Assembly: GCA_963930775.1 (NCBI GenBank)
Contig: OZ005691.1
Coordinates: forward strand, 7,251,000-7,314,999
Length of the DNA stretch: 64,000 nt
DNA from: Cliona cf. orientalis
Taxonomy: Eukaryota > Porifera > Demospongiae > Clionaida > Clionaidae
Reading direction: 5' to 3'
Each line of letters starts with the position of its first letter. The first letter of the stretch is position 1. Shown in pieces: positions 23,621 to 39,802 of this stretch. The position numbers were made by a program, and so were the translations under genes. The notes below the pieces were generated by a model, which saw only the letters and a program-made list of their open reading frames with translations, made no database searches and had not been told where the DNA came from.

Positions 23621-26600
23621 TTACATGGCCTTCACAAATATCTTCAGCTCTTCTGGAGTGTAGTCTTTTTGGCCGAGTAGCTTGGCCATCACTCCACCCT
23701 GTCATTAGAAATGGAATATTCATTGAATTTTGTCTTGAAATTTAATATTTGGATAGCGTTGATTTTAGAGGAGCTGACCTACCACGTGTGGAGCAGCCAT
23801 TGATGTGCCTAATACCATGAGAAAATAATCAGATGATTATGAAACGGTATCTCCAAAAGTAATGGCAAAACTGGAAATAACCTGAGATTGTGTTTGTGGC
23901 AGAAGGAGAGCCAATCCAGGCACCTGTGATGGAAGACCCCTGTGCATGCATAATAATAGTGAGAGTAAAGCAAAATGTGGCATACATCACAGTCATGCAA
24001 CAACTCAGCTATAGCTATAGTAAACTTGCCGGGGCAAATATATCAACACATTTCCCATAGTTGCTGAAACTAGAGCGTTTGTCTTGGCTGTCTGTCGATC
24101 CGACTGTTAAACTGAGTCAGTGGAAGATGCATAACAATGACTATTATAAAGCATAACTAGACTAGTTACACAACCTCAGTTCTGATGCAGCAGGTGATTT
24201 ACCACATGCATCACTGTTATCGTTGCCAGCGGAGATGGAAAAGTGTACACCCCTCTCAACGGCAGCATCAACAGCATCATCTACCGGGTCATATTTGAGT
24301 CCACCAAGAGACATACTGAAAATAAGGAGAAGTAATTGACTGATGTGTAATACAACATTGAATGTATGCAGTAGCTAAACCATAAAAATATTATTTATTT
24401 ATACACAAGTTTCTAATATTATGAGATATCTTCATTCTAATTTACCAATTAGTGTAAGTACCAACTATTAATAAGGCCTACAAGCCCTTGCTATTAATAA
24501 ATACCCTGCATGCTGCCAGACACTTATATTATGCTGATATTCCAGGAATAAAAGCATGGCATAGAATGCTTGCATGTACATAAATTATTATCATAAACAT
24601 ATAATGTCATGCAGTATAATATATTATTATAATATGCTTACTTGGCAACAGATTTTTTGTTATCACTCTTTTCATGGTCGTCGGCTGTCCAGTCAATGCC
24701 TGCAATGACTCCCCTGCTCATTATAGTGTATGCATGCATTAAGTTTGTTGTTAGAGATTCAAAAACAGCACTGACACAGAGACTAACTCATAGGTTCCAC
24801 TTCCACCATCACCCAGAACACGAACAGCAACGGCGGTGGCTTTGCGAGCTAATCCATACTCTTGACCAAGGATGGTACCTACATGTAGATAATCATGCAT
24901 TATGCAAAGTTTAATATTACCCATGATCAATTATACACTTTGCTTGATTGTAATATTAATCATATCTAGCTAGTTTGACGTACTGGCCACGTGAGTTCCA
25001 TGTCCATTGCCATCCCTGTAAAGAGGAGGATCGCTCACACTATCAAAACCATATGAAGCACGTCCACCAAATTCATTATGCTCGATGTAGATGCCACTGT
25101 AAAATTTATACATTCATGATATTGATCGTAAAATTATTGTCATAGAGGGTGAATCTGTCATGTCTCATTATGTATAGCACGATAATAAATAAAATATTGT
25201 GTTCTCATTTTATGTGGCACTTTACTCATGTACATAATTGGCACTCACGCAGAAAAATGTTGCTATGGTATAACTGTGATAGACATAAAATACTTTACTC
25301 CACTTACGTGTCAATAATGTACGCAGTTACACCTTCACCGTCTATGTGGAAATTTGTGAGTGCATTGTATTATAGATAATACAGTACTATAGTATATAAT
25401 TGGATGATATTGTAGCCATAATAATTGTTGAGGGTGCATGCTGAATCAACTCCGTCTCCTCTAAGGCTTGATAGCTCTCGTAGTATGATGTGTTTCTTCA
25501 TGTTTTTCATCATGCATAGTGTACATAATAATGTCCACATATTTTTCTGATCTTATTAAATTTTATTTAGTACTTCATATGAGCAAAGGTTCACCCACCA
25601 CATAAAGCTAATTAATTTCTAGTATAATTTATATACGTCTCTGCATAATCTATGTTACTGTAGTTAAAGTATAGTAGCTAGCTTTGAGATAATCATGGAA
25701 AAATGACCGTACTAACAAAGCTGTTGGCAAGAATTGAATCAACGACTATACCACCGCCCATCATGAAATCTATAATAATGCTCCTTATCACCTGCGTCTT
25801 TATACTGATAAGGTTGACCCGGTACGTTATCTCTCTGCGTTGTCCTCACAATTCCCCATGTTGCTCCAGCTTGCTGTAGACAACTCTGAGATATCTTCAC
25901 TACCTATATTGAAGAGTGCATGAATACAGGCCCAGGTCAATCATATGACAGTTCTGTATAGATTCATAACAGTTACTGATATTATGGTTATGTCCACGTG
26001 CACATCAAAGATTTTTCTCCCACCCCAATCCCACATCAAAGAAAAACCAGTACTGAAGGGATACTGGACCAATTATATGCTGGGGAGAACACCTACATGT
26101 AAGTTTATACTCTTCTAACTGAGTATTGCATTGACTAGTAACAATTAAATTTTGATTCTGCAGTATTATTGTAAGTATACCTGGTTTCCAGCTATATAGT
26201 CAACAAAGTCCATAGCCTGGATTCTCTTCACTTCTCTGCAGTATGGAATTGGATGGCTGCCATTGTAGCAATAAACCATTGTGCTTACTCATCAGTGAGT
26301 TTAGCAGCATAGCCACGAAAGCCTCTGCCAATATGGTACTCACGAGAGATTGTGGACGTCACATTGTTCAACATCTTACGAACTGCAGTCTTGTGGGCCT
26401 CCACTATGAAATGAATGACATAATAATTATAATAAAATTATAGTCAAACTGATTTCATACTCATCCAGCACAGTTTTAACTTCTTGGAACCTTACTCTGC
26501 TCATGGGTGAAAATCAATAAAGGCTCAAACATTATAGTGTCTATAAAGGACGTGCAAGGCTAGACTGATTTTATGAACTGTGTGTAGATTCAATTTCACT

Positions 26601-27017
26601 ACTTGTCTCATTAATTTTGATTCTCCACTCTTTGGCCAGTTGACAGTGCTGGATAATTTGGTATAATTATGATCCACCATACTACAGTACTATGACATTG
26701 TGTACCCATGCAGCCTTCAGTAAAACATGATCATAATAATTTGCAATGATAAACTGATGGTACTGGTGTATTTATATATATTATACCGGGGTACTTACAT
26801 TCGAAGTTCTCTGCATTCTTCTTGAAAACGACAATGTATTCTCCCTTTATGACAGAGTCCGTGTCCATGTAGCGCAGAGGAGCTGTGCAGGCAGTAGCTA
26901 GACTTGTTAACAGCTACACACAATAGAAAGTAAAGATTCCTTTTTACCTAACCGGGGAGCACCCAGGGTGACTGTCCAGAAAATGGCCAGTGAACTAAGA
27001 GCAAGAAGAGTCTTCAT
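23621..27017 (-). CDS. secreted subtilisin-like serine protease (S8, proteinase K-like)
   Basis: Fourteen exons, all phase-consistent: 27017-26948, 26882-26799, 26403-26289, 26235-26181, 25903-25792, 25341-25308, 25096-24984, 24878-24788, 24713-24642, 24315-24175, 24111-24030, 23939-23882, 23808-23783 and 23698-23621. They encode 376 aa. Residues 1-20 are a signal peptide ([20 protein letters not shown]), and about 36-105 form an inhibitor I9 propeptide ([10 protein letters not shown] ... [11 protein letters not shown]). The catalytic triad is complete: Asp156 (YIIDTG), His189 ([10 protein letters not shown]) and Ser345 (GTSMAAPHV), with oxyanion Asn280 (ISAGNDN). Also typical are VANMSLGG and [14 protein letters not shown]. 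Exon 11 ends in a GC donor. The final TAA overlaps a possible donor (CAT|GTAAGC), so the last 25 or so residues may lie in a further exon. It is predicted to be a secreted or vacuolar endopeptidase. Confidence 0.88.
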
Positions 27018-27917
27018 TATTAATTTTGACCAAGATAATATTATTATGTGCATGACTCAGAGCAGGACTGTAGGAGGGGTGGGGCTCATGAATACTGCCA
27101 CGCTGCATGTGCACTGCTGTCCAGTCTATGCAAGACCTAAATTGGTACTATTATCATGTATTATTATTATAATATCAATGTACTATGCACATGCTACACA
27201 TAGGGGGTCGGCTATGAATATAATTATATATCAAGACTTAGTATGAACAAACTGTTGAAAGTAGGGGTGGTTAGTGATGGAAAAGTAATACTAGGCGACA
27301 TCTGATACTACATCATCAGTAGTCCAATTGCTTGACTTCCTAAAATTAATGATAATATCAGTGACGGATGTACTTTAAATTTGTGTTTCTGTTTAATACT
27401 ACTACAACCACTCCTACTCACATGCTACTAGTAGTATAGTATTGCTTACGCAAGTCGAGCTTTGCTGGAATACTAAACCGATGACACCACAGGTTGACAG
27501 GAACATAAGCATACAGAAGACCATCAGATCCAGTCATGTGCACAGTACAGGGTCGATAGACGAATCGGTGTCAATAGTCACCTTGAGACGTACTGTGTAT
27601 GCATGCTAGTGGTCAAGAGCTGCAAATGTGGTATCGTGTACAACGGCTAGCGCTCTTAAGCCTTAAGGTACACTCTGTGGTGACACAATGTCTCCATGGC
27701 AAATCTGATCCACAAAAACACTGAAATCAAAATTTAATCTCATACATGAAATTCATTACCTTCTTATAATTAAAATTTAATAACTCTGACATTAACTAGT
27801 AAACCAGAATGAACCTATATAAAAATAGACATTTCTCCTGTAGTACGATATATTTAATATAGCAACAGCAATAAACAAACTTGTCCATGTATACACAGAT
27901 TTCCCAGTACAACAGAG
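27018..27917. other. intergenic: protease promoter and acyltransferase 3' flank
   Basis: No exon found. It should hold the upstream region of the minus-strand protease (ATG at 27017) and the 3' UTR of the acyltransferase ending at 27918. Confidence 0.5.
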
Positions 27918-30900
27918 TTAGTTTGTGGAGTGGCCAGCAAATCCATTTACCTTTTCTTTTTTCCTTGAATTCATTTTGGCAAATGCTTTTTCAATTTCTG
28001 TTCGTTTGAAGTAGAGCATAACTTTGTCCAGCCCTCCACCATACACACTCATTGTCAACTGAGCAAGGAATGCCAAACAGAGGTAGAGAGCACCATACGG
28101 TATCCAAGTAACCATGTATATCAAGTAGTTAGTGGATGTGAATATGAACACCGAGTACAAAAAGTAGAAGTAATTTTTTCCTAGAAGAGCTTCCTTGGGC
28201 TTGATAAAGGTTTTTGAGTTGCCATTTGCTAGTTGATTGTGATGGTAAGCTTGGCCATTTGAGTGTCCGTTCTCAGTTGGTTCTTCGCTAGGTCTATCTT
28301 GAAATTCCTTGTTGGTATAGAATTGTTTCAGCCTCTCTTCCTTCTCTGCCCAGCGATCTCTGCACCACTGTCCTAGCTGTTCATCGTCCCTGGGTAGGTC
28401 CCTGTCATCATAGCTCTTGATATAGAAGTGTACCTCTCGTGGCATGATCCCTTTGGCTATTTCCACCTCTGTCTTTGGCAGTGCATCTGGGTAACCAATG
28501 GTGACATCGTACACTGCGTCCAGCCCTCCACTTCGTAGGGCATTCATGACATACACAAACCCAGTTGTCCTGGGGTGGATGCAGTACTGGTAGCGAGGCA
28601 GACCGTTCTCATCCGCATACTTATCACTCCTTATTTTTGTCTTTTTGGTCATATCTCCTCCCTCTGGAAACAGCAGCAGCTGGCAGGGATAGTCAATGCT
28701 GTTGAGGTAGTAGAGTTTGTCATGGAATTCTTTCTCGTCCTCTTTCCATCGCCGCTTGATGAAGAGGAAGTTAGCAAACTGCATACACCAACCTGTAGGA
28801 AAGCCATAATAATACTGACACGATCAGAGATTGATTATTGTTTTTTCCAAGGCTATGTATCTACTGGTATAACAAAAGTTATAAGCAACTGTGACATGAT
28901 AATCAGTGAAACATCATAAAAAAAGCTTAAGCTAGAGCTGGCCCCTCTGAAGCCTACTCTGCTCCTATGCCACTGACCATCGACTTCCAGTTCCTACATC
29001 CATGCATGCATGTAATGTGTACGAAATTATGTTGGGAAGCAAGAGTAACGTCTGACGATCGATCACTCTTTAAAGTACCGCTATATCTTCTGATAATATG
29101 CATACAGATGCGTTGGATGATAATTTATACTTGCACTTGAAGTCGTAGATGTTCCAGCCACAGGGCCGTCGGAAGCAAATCTTTTGTGGTGAGGCGCATG
29201 TGCGGTATAGTATCGAAAGCCATGCCCCAACGAGTTTTGCACATGTACGATATGCTGCGCGTTGACCCCACCTACTTACAAAAATGCAGAGACTGCACAC
29301 ATCGCGTACCCAAACGAGAGTGTACGCTAGCATAGCTGCTAGATCATGAACTGAGGATCGACGTCGAACTTTTCTAAACGATGGCTCAAAAAGTGGTGAG
29401 GCTATGGCCTTATCAGCATTACAGGCTCCGACGGCCTTGTACCCTGTGGTTTCACAACTTAACTGGGAAAATCAACTCCAGAAGCATTTTTGGATTTCGT
29501 ATGGCTTATGTACTTTGACACACGACTATAGTGACGTGGTACCATAGACATAGCTTATTGATAAGCAGTAAGATCAGGAATATAATGAACCTAAATCATT
29601 GTGCACTGCCTACATGTATAACATGCCTATATAATACTGTGTGCATGGTCAGCCAGAAGTGGAGATCTTTTTTGGGGGGGGGGGGGGGGGGATGGAATCA
29701 TCCCTGTATCTGCCTTTGTTGGCTATTGCCTAGCAACCAAAGTTTTTTAGGCAAATTATCAGCAATCACAGGGATGCAGGGTAGGCCAATGATGAGAGCT
29801 AGGGGTCATGAACCAACAAAATAGTGGCAAAACCTTAATAGGGGTGCATTCAACCATGCATCTCATGCAACTATATAATGCGCTGCTCTATAATATTATA
29901 ATATTATAGGTTATACTACGCCCACTCATGGGATAAGCCCTCGTGCGAAGCTAGTATGCACACCTGCACACAGAGACAGATAAAACCTCAATAGAGCTGT
30001 ATGGTTTGTAAATTAAGAGGGTGTTATGTAATCAGCTACAATTAACGTCACCACACTAGTGCCCTAGTAAGAGTGGTGCCGTGGTTAAACATCAAAGGAT
30101 GCGTATGGTTTTTAAAGTCACATCAAGTATACTTGGGCACTCTATCACTGTAGTGGCCTCTCTCTGCTAGGTGGCCTTGGTGTCAGACTGTCAATGATTA
30201 AATTTGGATGGCTACCCAGCAGTTTTGCTCGATGGTCGACCATCAAACGACATACACATGTACTGCTACAGATTATGATTCACCATCTTATAATTATTTG
30301 ACCACTAATTTAATTGTGATGACAAACAAGAAGGATTTTGGGCAGAAATTAGGAGCGAATCGGCTGGGACAACATTAAGACCAAATAATTAAAGCAGGGC
30401 TGATCTATAATCTCTGTAATGACTCTGACCAGGGTAAACCTTCCCGAGGCCTGCTGGCCACCATGTGCTAGTAATGATACATATTATAAAGAACAGGTAT
30501 TAACACACTTATATTGTAGAAACTTAATTATCTGGGGCTACCATGACCAAAGATTGTCCCTGTATCTGAGCGGTGAGATATGCAACCTCGAGGATTATAA
30601 GTTGTTCTGCTGGCCACTCTCTCTACTCTTTCAGTATTTCTCAGACGTTTACAGGTTTGCATTTTATTTTAGCAGAAAGCTCAGTGACTTGTCTATACAC
30701 ATTGCATGCTGATAAGCCTTGAAAAGTGGGCAGTGCTATACTTTCATAATTTTCTATAAACACATATCTCCATACTGCTCGGACTTATAAGAGCATGCGC
30801 TAGTCTATGGTATTATAGCAGAAATACTAAGTGTAGTCTATATTCTTGCATTCGGCCCGATTCCTATTACAGTGCAACCTCGATTATCCGGACCTCGTTT

Positions 30901-33356
30901 ATCCGGAACCTCGATTATCCGGACTAGCCCGAGACCTAAAAATACATTACCACGCATGCGCAGAAGGAGTGACCGATGATCTTTTGTGGGTGTGGTTATA
31001 GATTGAGCGATGGGCTATGGACTCTACAGGCTTGCCTTGGCCAAAATTCACTGACCAAACGGTACTTTTCTGAACACTTCTGGCCATGATCATACTGTAT
31101 AGGTATCGTTTATAGGCTAGGTATCATAAACCAGGCGAGAAATATAGGCATTTCAGTTATCCGGACATTTCACTTACCCGGTATGGCAGCGATCGGCCGG
31201 TGGACAAAGGGGTCCGGATAATCGAGGTTGCACTGTACAAATACTATTCATAGTGTGAGGCATTGTGGGTTTCAGTTGACACTAGTGAGGCATACCACAC
31301 ATCCTGCCCACTGCATGCAATATAAACAGTGATATGGTAGGGTGGGCAGGGGAGAGTAATTGCAATATTCCTGAGGGGATACATAATATTATTATGATGG
31401 TCGAATGTAGATATGCATACTAGGTGAGTTTGGCCACTGGGTACCAACCGCCAAGGCATTGTTTTGTTCAGTGATTGTAAAGTACAGTTCGATGATTATA
31501 ATACCCAACTGATTGCCATAACTCGAGCAGGTATGGTCACTACATCGTTTATAGGGTGCATGACAAGTGATTAAGCAGATTTGTCACAAGCACAGCTGTA
31601 CTTGCAATTCATCAGTTGAATGGAAAGCTCAACTACACTACCATTCTGTACTGCTCTCAGCTGGTACTTATAGCTGCAATTAGTTTGCCAGAGATTGAAT
31701 GGAACATACACTGTACATGTACATAATTATACTGACTACCCAAGCTTGTACATGTACAAGCTAAAAGGACTATAATGTTATTGTCCTAGGTAAGCACCCA
31801 CTCCCAGATAACATTACATCTGTGTACCGAACTTCCCGGGGCCACTGTGTAGCAACTTTCAATACAAATGTATACAATTCATGTACTGACTAGTAGCGGT
31901 TGGACACATCCCAATATTACCTACAAGATACACCTACACGATCCTGTAGGATGGTTTTCCCTAAGTTAGGGGTGGGCTATGGAAGGTGAACTTGACTCTC
32001 ATCTAGCACATGTATGTATACCCGGTGTGTTTGTTGGTAACATCAACACCGACTAGTGAGAAGGTGTCATATCGCAGTGTACTAATTGATTCTGGAATGC
32101 TATTATGTGCCAGGTACATGTGTACGTTTCTAAGCAACACATAAGTAGGTGTGCATAACGTTATGTAACTTGTTACCAAGGTTCACTTTATAATCTGGAA
32201 AGTGATTGAAACCACCACTATGCATAGCCACACACTCTATGGCTACCTTCCTTGCGTACGTGACAGATAGTTAGATTGCTTAACGTCCACAGCTATAGAG
32301 ATTAGCTTAATCACTGCTCGATCAACAAACTCTGATGTGTTTTACTTTAATCAGCTAGAGCATTACTTGGGCTACAAATTTTTTTGTTAGGACTGTGCTT
32401 TCCCAGATAGGTGCTTATTTTTTCACGAATCAAACAGTTTTTATTTCATAGTTTGGATTATATGGGACAAATCAAACTTACCCAAGATTGGTACTTGTCT
32501 CAGAGGCTTCTCTTTCGTGATGACTTTCCAGAATGAAAAGTCTCCATGACGATCGACAACAGACCAGAAAAACAGCCAATCAAAGTGAGATACATGGTTC
32601 ATGATGATCACACTACGCTTCTTGAAGTGACCTTTGAATCCAAACGTACGGATCTTGATACCAAGCACTTTCTCTGTGTGTATTATAATATAGGAATCAT
32701 AGTAAAATGTTTGCTTGGAAACACACCATCACTTTCACTAACGTACCATAAAAGAACTTGATATTCAAAGAAGAATGATCCGATGTATATACATGTAAAG
32801 AAATTGAATATAACTTTATTAATAGATTAATAGTAATAATAATTGTTAGCAAACAGGTATACACGATTTCCAAAGCATCCGTTCACCATAATGATTGGCA
32901 TTACAACGCTACATGCAGAGCCTACACTTGTTGGTCCACCCAAGTCACATCGGTAATACTAAGATGCTATGGAGACAGCATATAATCTGGAAGCTTGCAG
33001 AGGGTTGACTCACATCTCTGCCTAGCCTCTCTTGATCCAACACTACAGTCCGAGCTACCTACACGTCATGGTGCACTTACACACATAACACACATCCAGT
33101 TGCCGGTGCACATGTCAAAGAATCTCCTGATTGCCCAGTGGACCCCAAGCCATGCTGAGAGAAGCAGAAAAGGTGGGATCCCCACAACAGGCATGGTACC
33201 AATCGTCAGGGCAACAATGGTGAAACACAGCGTGCCAAAGCTGTTTCGCATGTGGCGTTGGATGAAGTTAAACCTCTTATTAGCCTCTCCAGGTGCAAGG
33301 GGAGGGTTTTGGTTCTCACACACGTCCACAACTGGCGGCTCCTGCTCAGTACTCAT
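27918..33356 (-). CDS. LCLAT1/AGPAT-like lysophospholipid acyltransferase, tandem copy A
   Basis: Exons: 33356-33081, a 10-nt microexon 32756-32747, 32673-32482 and 28792-27918 (phases 0, 1, 1), encoding 450 aa. The order matches animal lysocardiolipin acyltransferase 1. There is an N-terminal membrane helix pair (residues 40-85), then the acyltransferase HX4D motif at His122-Asp127 (NHVSHFD), a GWCMQF block, FPEGGD at 201-206 (usually FPEGTD), the LHPRTTGF-like IHPRTTGF, and two C-terminal membrane helices. LCLAT1-type enzymes use acyl-CoA to re-acylate lysophospholipids in the ER or mitochondria-associated membrane; the exact substrate is not shown here. Copy B lies immediately upstream on the same strand. 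An NRF1-like site (ACGCATGCGCAAG) near 33679 may belong to its promoter. Confidence 0.9.
30540..30665 (+). repeat. dispersed repeat, copy 3 (partial)
   Basis: It shares CCTGTATCTGAGCGGTGAGAT, TGCAACCTCGAGGAT and CTGCTGGCCACTCTCT with copies at 5272-5424 and 18955-19110. Confidence 0.65.
30868..31237. mobile_element. pogo/Tigger-like MITE, 370 bp
   Basis: Perfect inverted ends TACAGTGCAACCTCGATTAT...CCGG / CCGGATAATCGAGGTTGCACTGTA. The CAGTG-AACCTCGATTATCCG terminus resembles Tc1/mariner-pogo elements, which duplicate TA on insertion. Extra GATTATCCGGA copies lie just inside the left end. No transposase is present. Confidence 0.75.
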
Positions 33357-33881
33357 GATGCATCTATTGATGTATACAGCGGCACTATGATGTACGTACA
33401 CCCCCGAGGTGAAAACTGTATCAACACACAAACAAACAGTGAATAAATGGGAATGAAAGAGGAACATAATAATTATTACGGATGACTATTTAAATCGACA
33501 GACAAACAATAGCTACAAACCTCTTTCTCTTGTTTGAGCTACAACGCCCAGTGATCTACGATCTGCAATCTGAGCGGTTGACGCCCTGTCTTGCTAAAGG
33601 TCAATTGGGTGGGTGGTACATGTACATAAATATTGTGGCCTGATGTACGTGGGCGTATCTACGTCATTGGCCAAACTACGCATGCGCAAGGATTGCCCCG
33701 CCCCACACAAATGTGCGCACAGTTAATTTTCGCGGTTAATCCATTATCCGCGCCCACGTCTTAGTAGTGGGCGTGCAAGAGGTGGAGCTCAAGTTCATTC
33801 TATTATTGTAGAAAATAAACACGGCAGTTACTGGTGCGCAAATTATACAAAAGGGAAGTGTATTAAACTTTTGATATGATT
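33357..33881. other. intergenic between tandem acyltransferase copies
   Basis: It holds the promoter side of copy A, with CpG-containing sequence and ACGCATGCGC near 33679 and CCCGCCC-like stretches. No ORF of note. Confidence 0.5.
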
Positions 33882-37796
<3,915 letters not shown>

Positions 37797-38128
37797 GGTA
37801 CATGTACGTCTACAGTGTAGCAGCAAAATTACGCCCTGAATTACAGCACGTACACTATGATCTGATACTTGATTCCTTCGTGAAGTTTTATATTTATATC
37901 TTAGTATGATGATAGCTTTAGAGTGATCGACCAATGCCAGCTCAGCTAATTAGTCGAGAATCTCGCGCGTGGTCGAGTGACATGACATGATTAATCATGC
38001 GCGGCGCGGGCGCGGGCCCGCAATGCAATATCCGCTTGACCTTTTGCTGCACCTGCTGTGCCAGCTCAGCGGTTTTTATTCAGCTCTCGATCGAGTGGAA
38101 GAGGTTTTTGAGGTGTGGAAGCTTTGGG
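37797..38128. promoter_or_regulatory. CpG-rich divergent promoter between acyltransferase copy B and PIEZO
   Basis: Sequence around 37975-38035 is dense in CpG (CGCGCGTGG, GCGCGGCGCGGGCGCGGGC), unlike the AT-rich surroundings. A good donor, GGG|GTAAGTTGG, at 38128/38129 probably ends the non-coding first exon of PIEZO. The acyltransferase starts at 37796 in the opposite direction. Confidence 0.5.
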
Positions 38129-39350
38129 GTAAGTTGGGACTCTTTCAGGAATCGTAACTGCTCTAAATAGTTTTGCTAGTTATTTACATCTGTATTGCCT
38201 CGTAGTCAAACCATCGTCCTGTGTACGTACCTGCATAATGTCAAATCTTTTTTAGCTTCCTGAAGCGTGTTGCCTTGCTACTATTTTCTTGAAACGGTCC
38301 CTAACAATAATTGGAGATTTGTGCAGCTGTTGTATAATTTGTGTTCCAGTTCTTTTTCTCTGGGAATATTTTGCATGCATGGAGATGAAATCCCCCAAAT
38401 CAGCGACTGATTCAGATGGCTGCCTTGCTTTTATAAATTATTAGCAGTTAAAATTATTGACTGGTAAGAGATAATGTATCTTGATAAACTCTTCAATTTT
38501 AATACGTGTATGGACCCATTGTATGTATTGTCATGGGGCACTTGCAGTGGGCTGCCCTACGCTGTTTTCTGTGGTGGAGGCTGCCTTTGCTGCTTGTTTG
38601 CAAAGAATGCAGGCATCAGTTTTTCATGTGATTGAAGATTGTTTAGACTAGCCACGGCGTACTTTGGGATATCGTTTAGTTTTAGGTGGTGTTTAGGCAC
38701 AACGGTTGAAACTTGGACCACTTAGCATTCACTAGCACGAAGTTCAAGTTGATACTTGTACTACAACATGGTGGCTATTGGAGGATAAGTATTTTTCTTG
38801 TATGATGTGCAAGGGTCTATACAAGCCGTCATTTAGAGATTTCCAAGGGGGGGGGGGGGGGCCCAATTGAGTGAGCACGAGAATGAGAAAAGCAAGGGCA
38901 TTTGGCCATAGGCTGGGGGCTTGAGATTACCTTTTCAGGTACTAATCTGACGCTACTATTATACTGTGATTATTTACCATGATATTGGCAGGTGGTAGTT
39001 CTGCCTATGCATGATAATGAAGTCTCGGGTGGTGGAGGGGTCTTCCCAAAACTAAGCCTGAACTTGTGTACTCCTGAAATTTTTCTGATTGTTTATCAAT
39101 ATTATGTGTACTTCACTCTAGTGTAAAGGATAGCACTGAATCAGTGATAGTCCAGAGTGTTTGTAATGCCTTATACGGTACAAAGTAAAGGTAGTTGTGG
39201 CCGTCTCTTTGGTGTAAAAAGTAGGAAACTTTGTCTCTACTGGCATTCTCAATATTATCGAGCTGGAAGATACATGTATATAGAACTGCTTATGTAATAT
39301 TAGAAGGTTCACTTGTCTTTGTTTTCTATCAGTTATGTGAGAGTGAAGCC
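38129..39350 (+). other. probable 5' UTR intron of PIEZO and leader
   Basis: From the donor at 38129 to an acceptor TTTTCTATCAG ending at 39332, followed by an 18-nt leader before the ATG at 39351. A run of 16 G lies near 38848. The splice pairing is inferred from the two sites. Confidence 0.45.
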
Positions 39351-39770
39351 ATGGCTCTTGGTGGGTTGGCCGTGGCCTTGATCGTGGCGGATACTCTGCT
39401 CAGGAGACTAATCCTGCCTCTGGCCTTACTATCAGGTAAGGAAAGTGTTATGCACACACATGTTCTTTCACACATTCCTTTATGTTTGGGAAATGTATAA
39501 TAATATGATCAAGATAAGTACTTATCTTGCTTCTCCTTTATGATGTACATGTATGAACTCATAGAGCCATGCTCTTGCATGCCATCTCATCTGATGTACA
39601 GTGTTGATCTCAATTTACATGATGTACTTGTTCTGTGTCGTTGTTTATCCCTTGCAGCTGTGATATTTCGCTATAATCTTGTCTCTTTTTCCTACCTGCT
39701 ACTTCTCCTTATCATCTTCCTGCTGCCTGGACCCAGGCTAAAGTCACAGAAAGGTTGGAACATAATTGCC

Positions 39771-39802
<32 letters not shown>

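Larger units (their letters stand above)
28793..32481. other. third intron of acyltransferase copy A
   Basis: A 3.7-kb intron with no coding exon seen. It carries a G-run near 29676, a copy of the dispersed repeat at 30540-30665 and a pogo-like MITE at 30868-31237. Confidence 0.6.

Noticed and set aside
23479-23745. 88-codon Cys/Val-rich plus-strand ORF
   Set aside because: It is the GT microsatellite read through into the complement of a protease exon.
37797-37934. Upstream in-frame start of acyltransferase copy B
   Set aside because: The extra 46 residues are not matched in copy A, where the equivalent ATG begins the conserved region.
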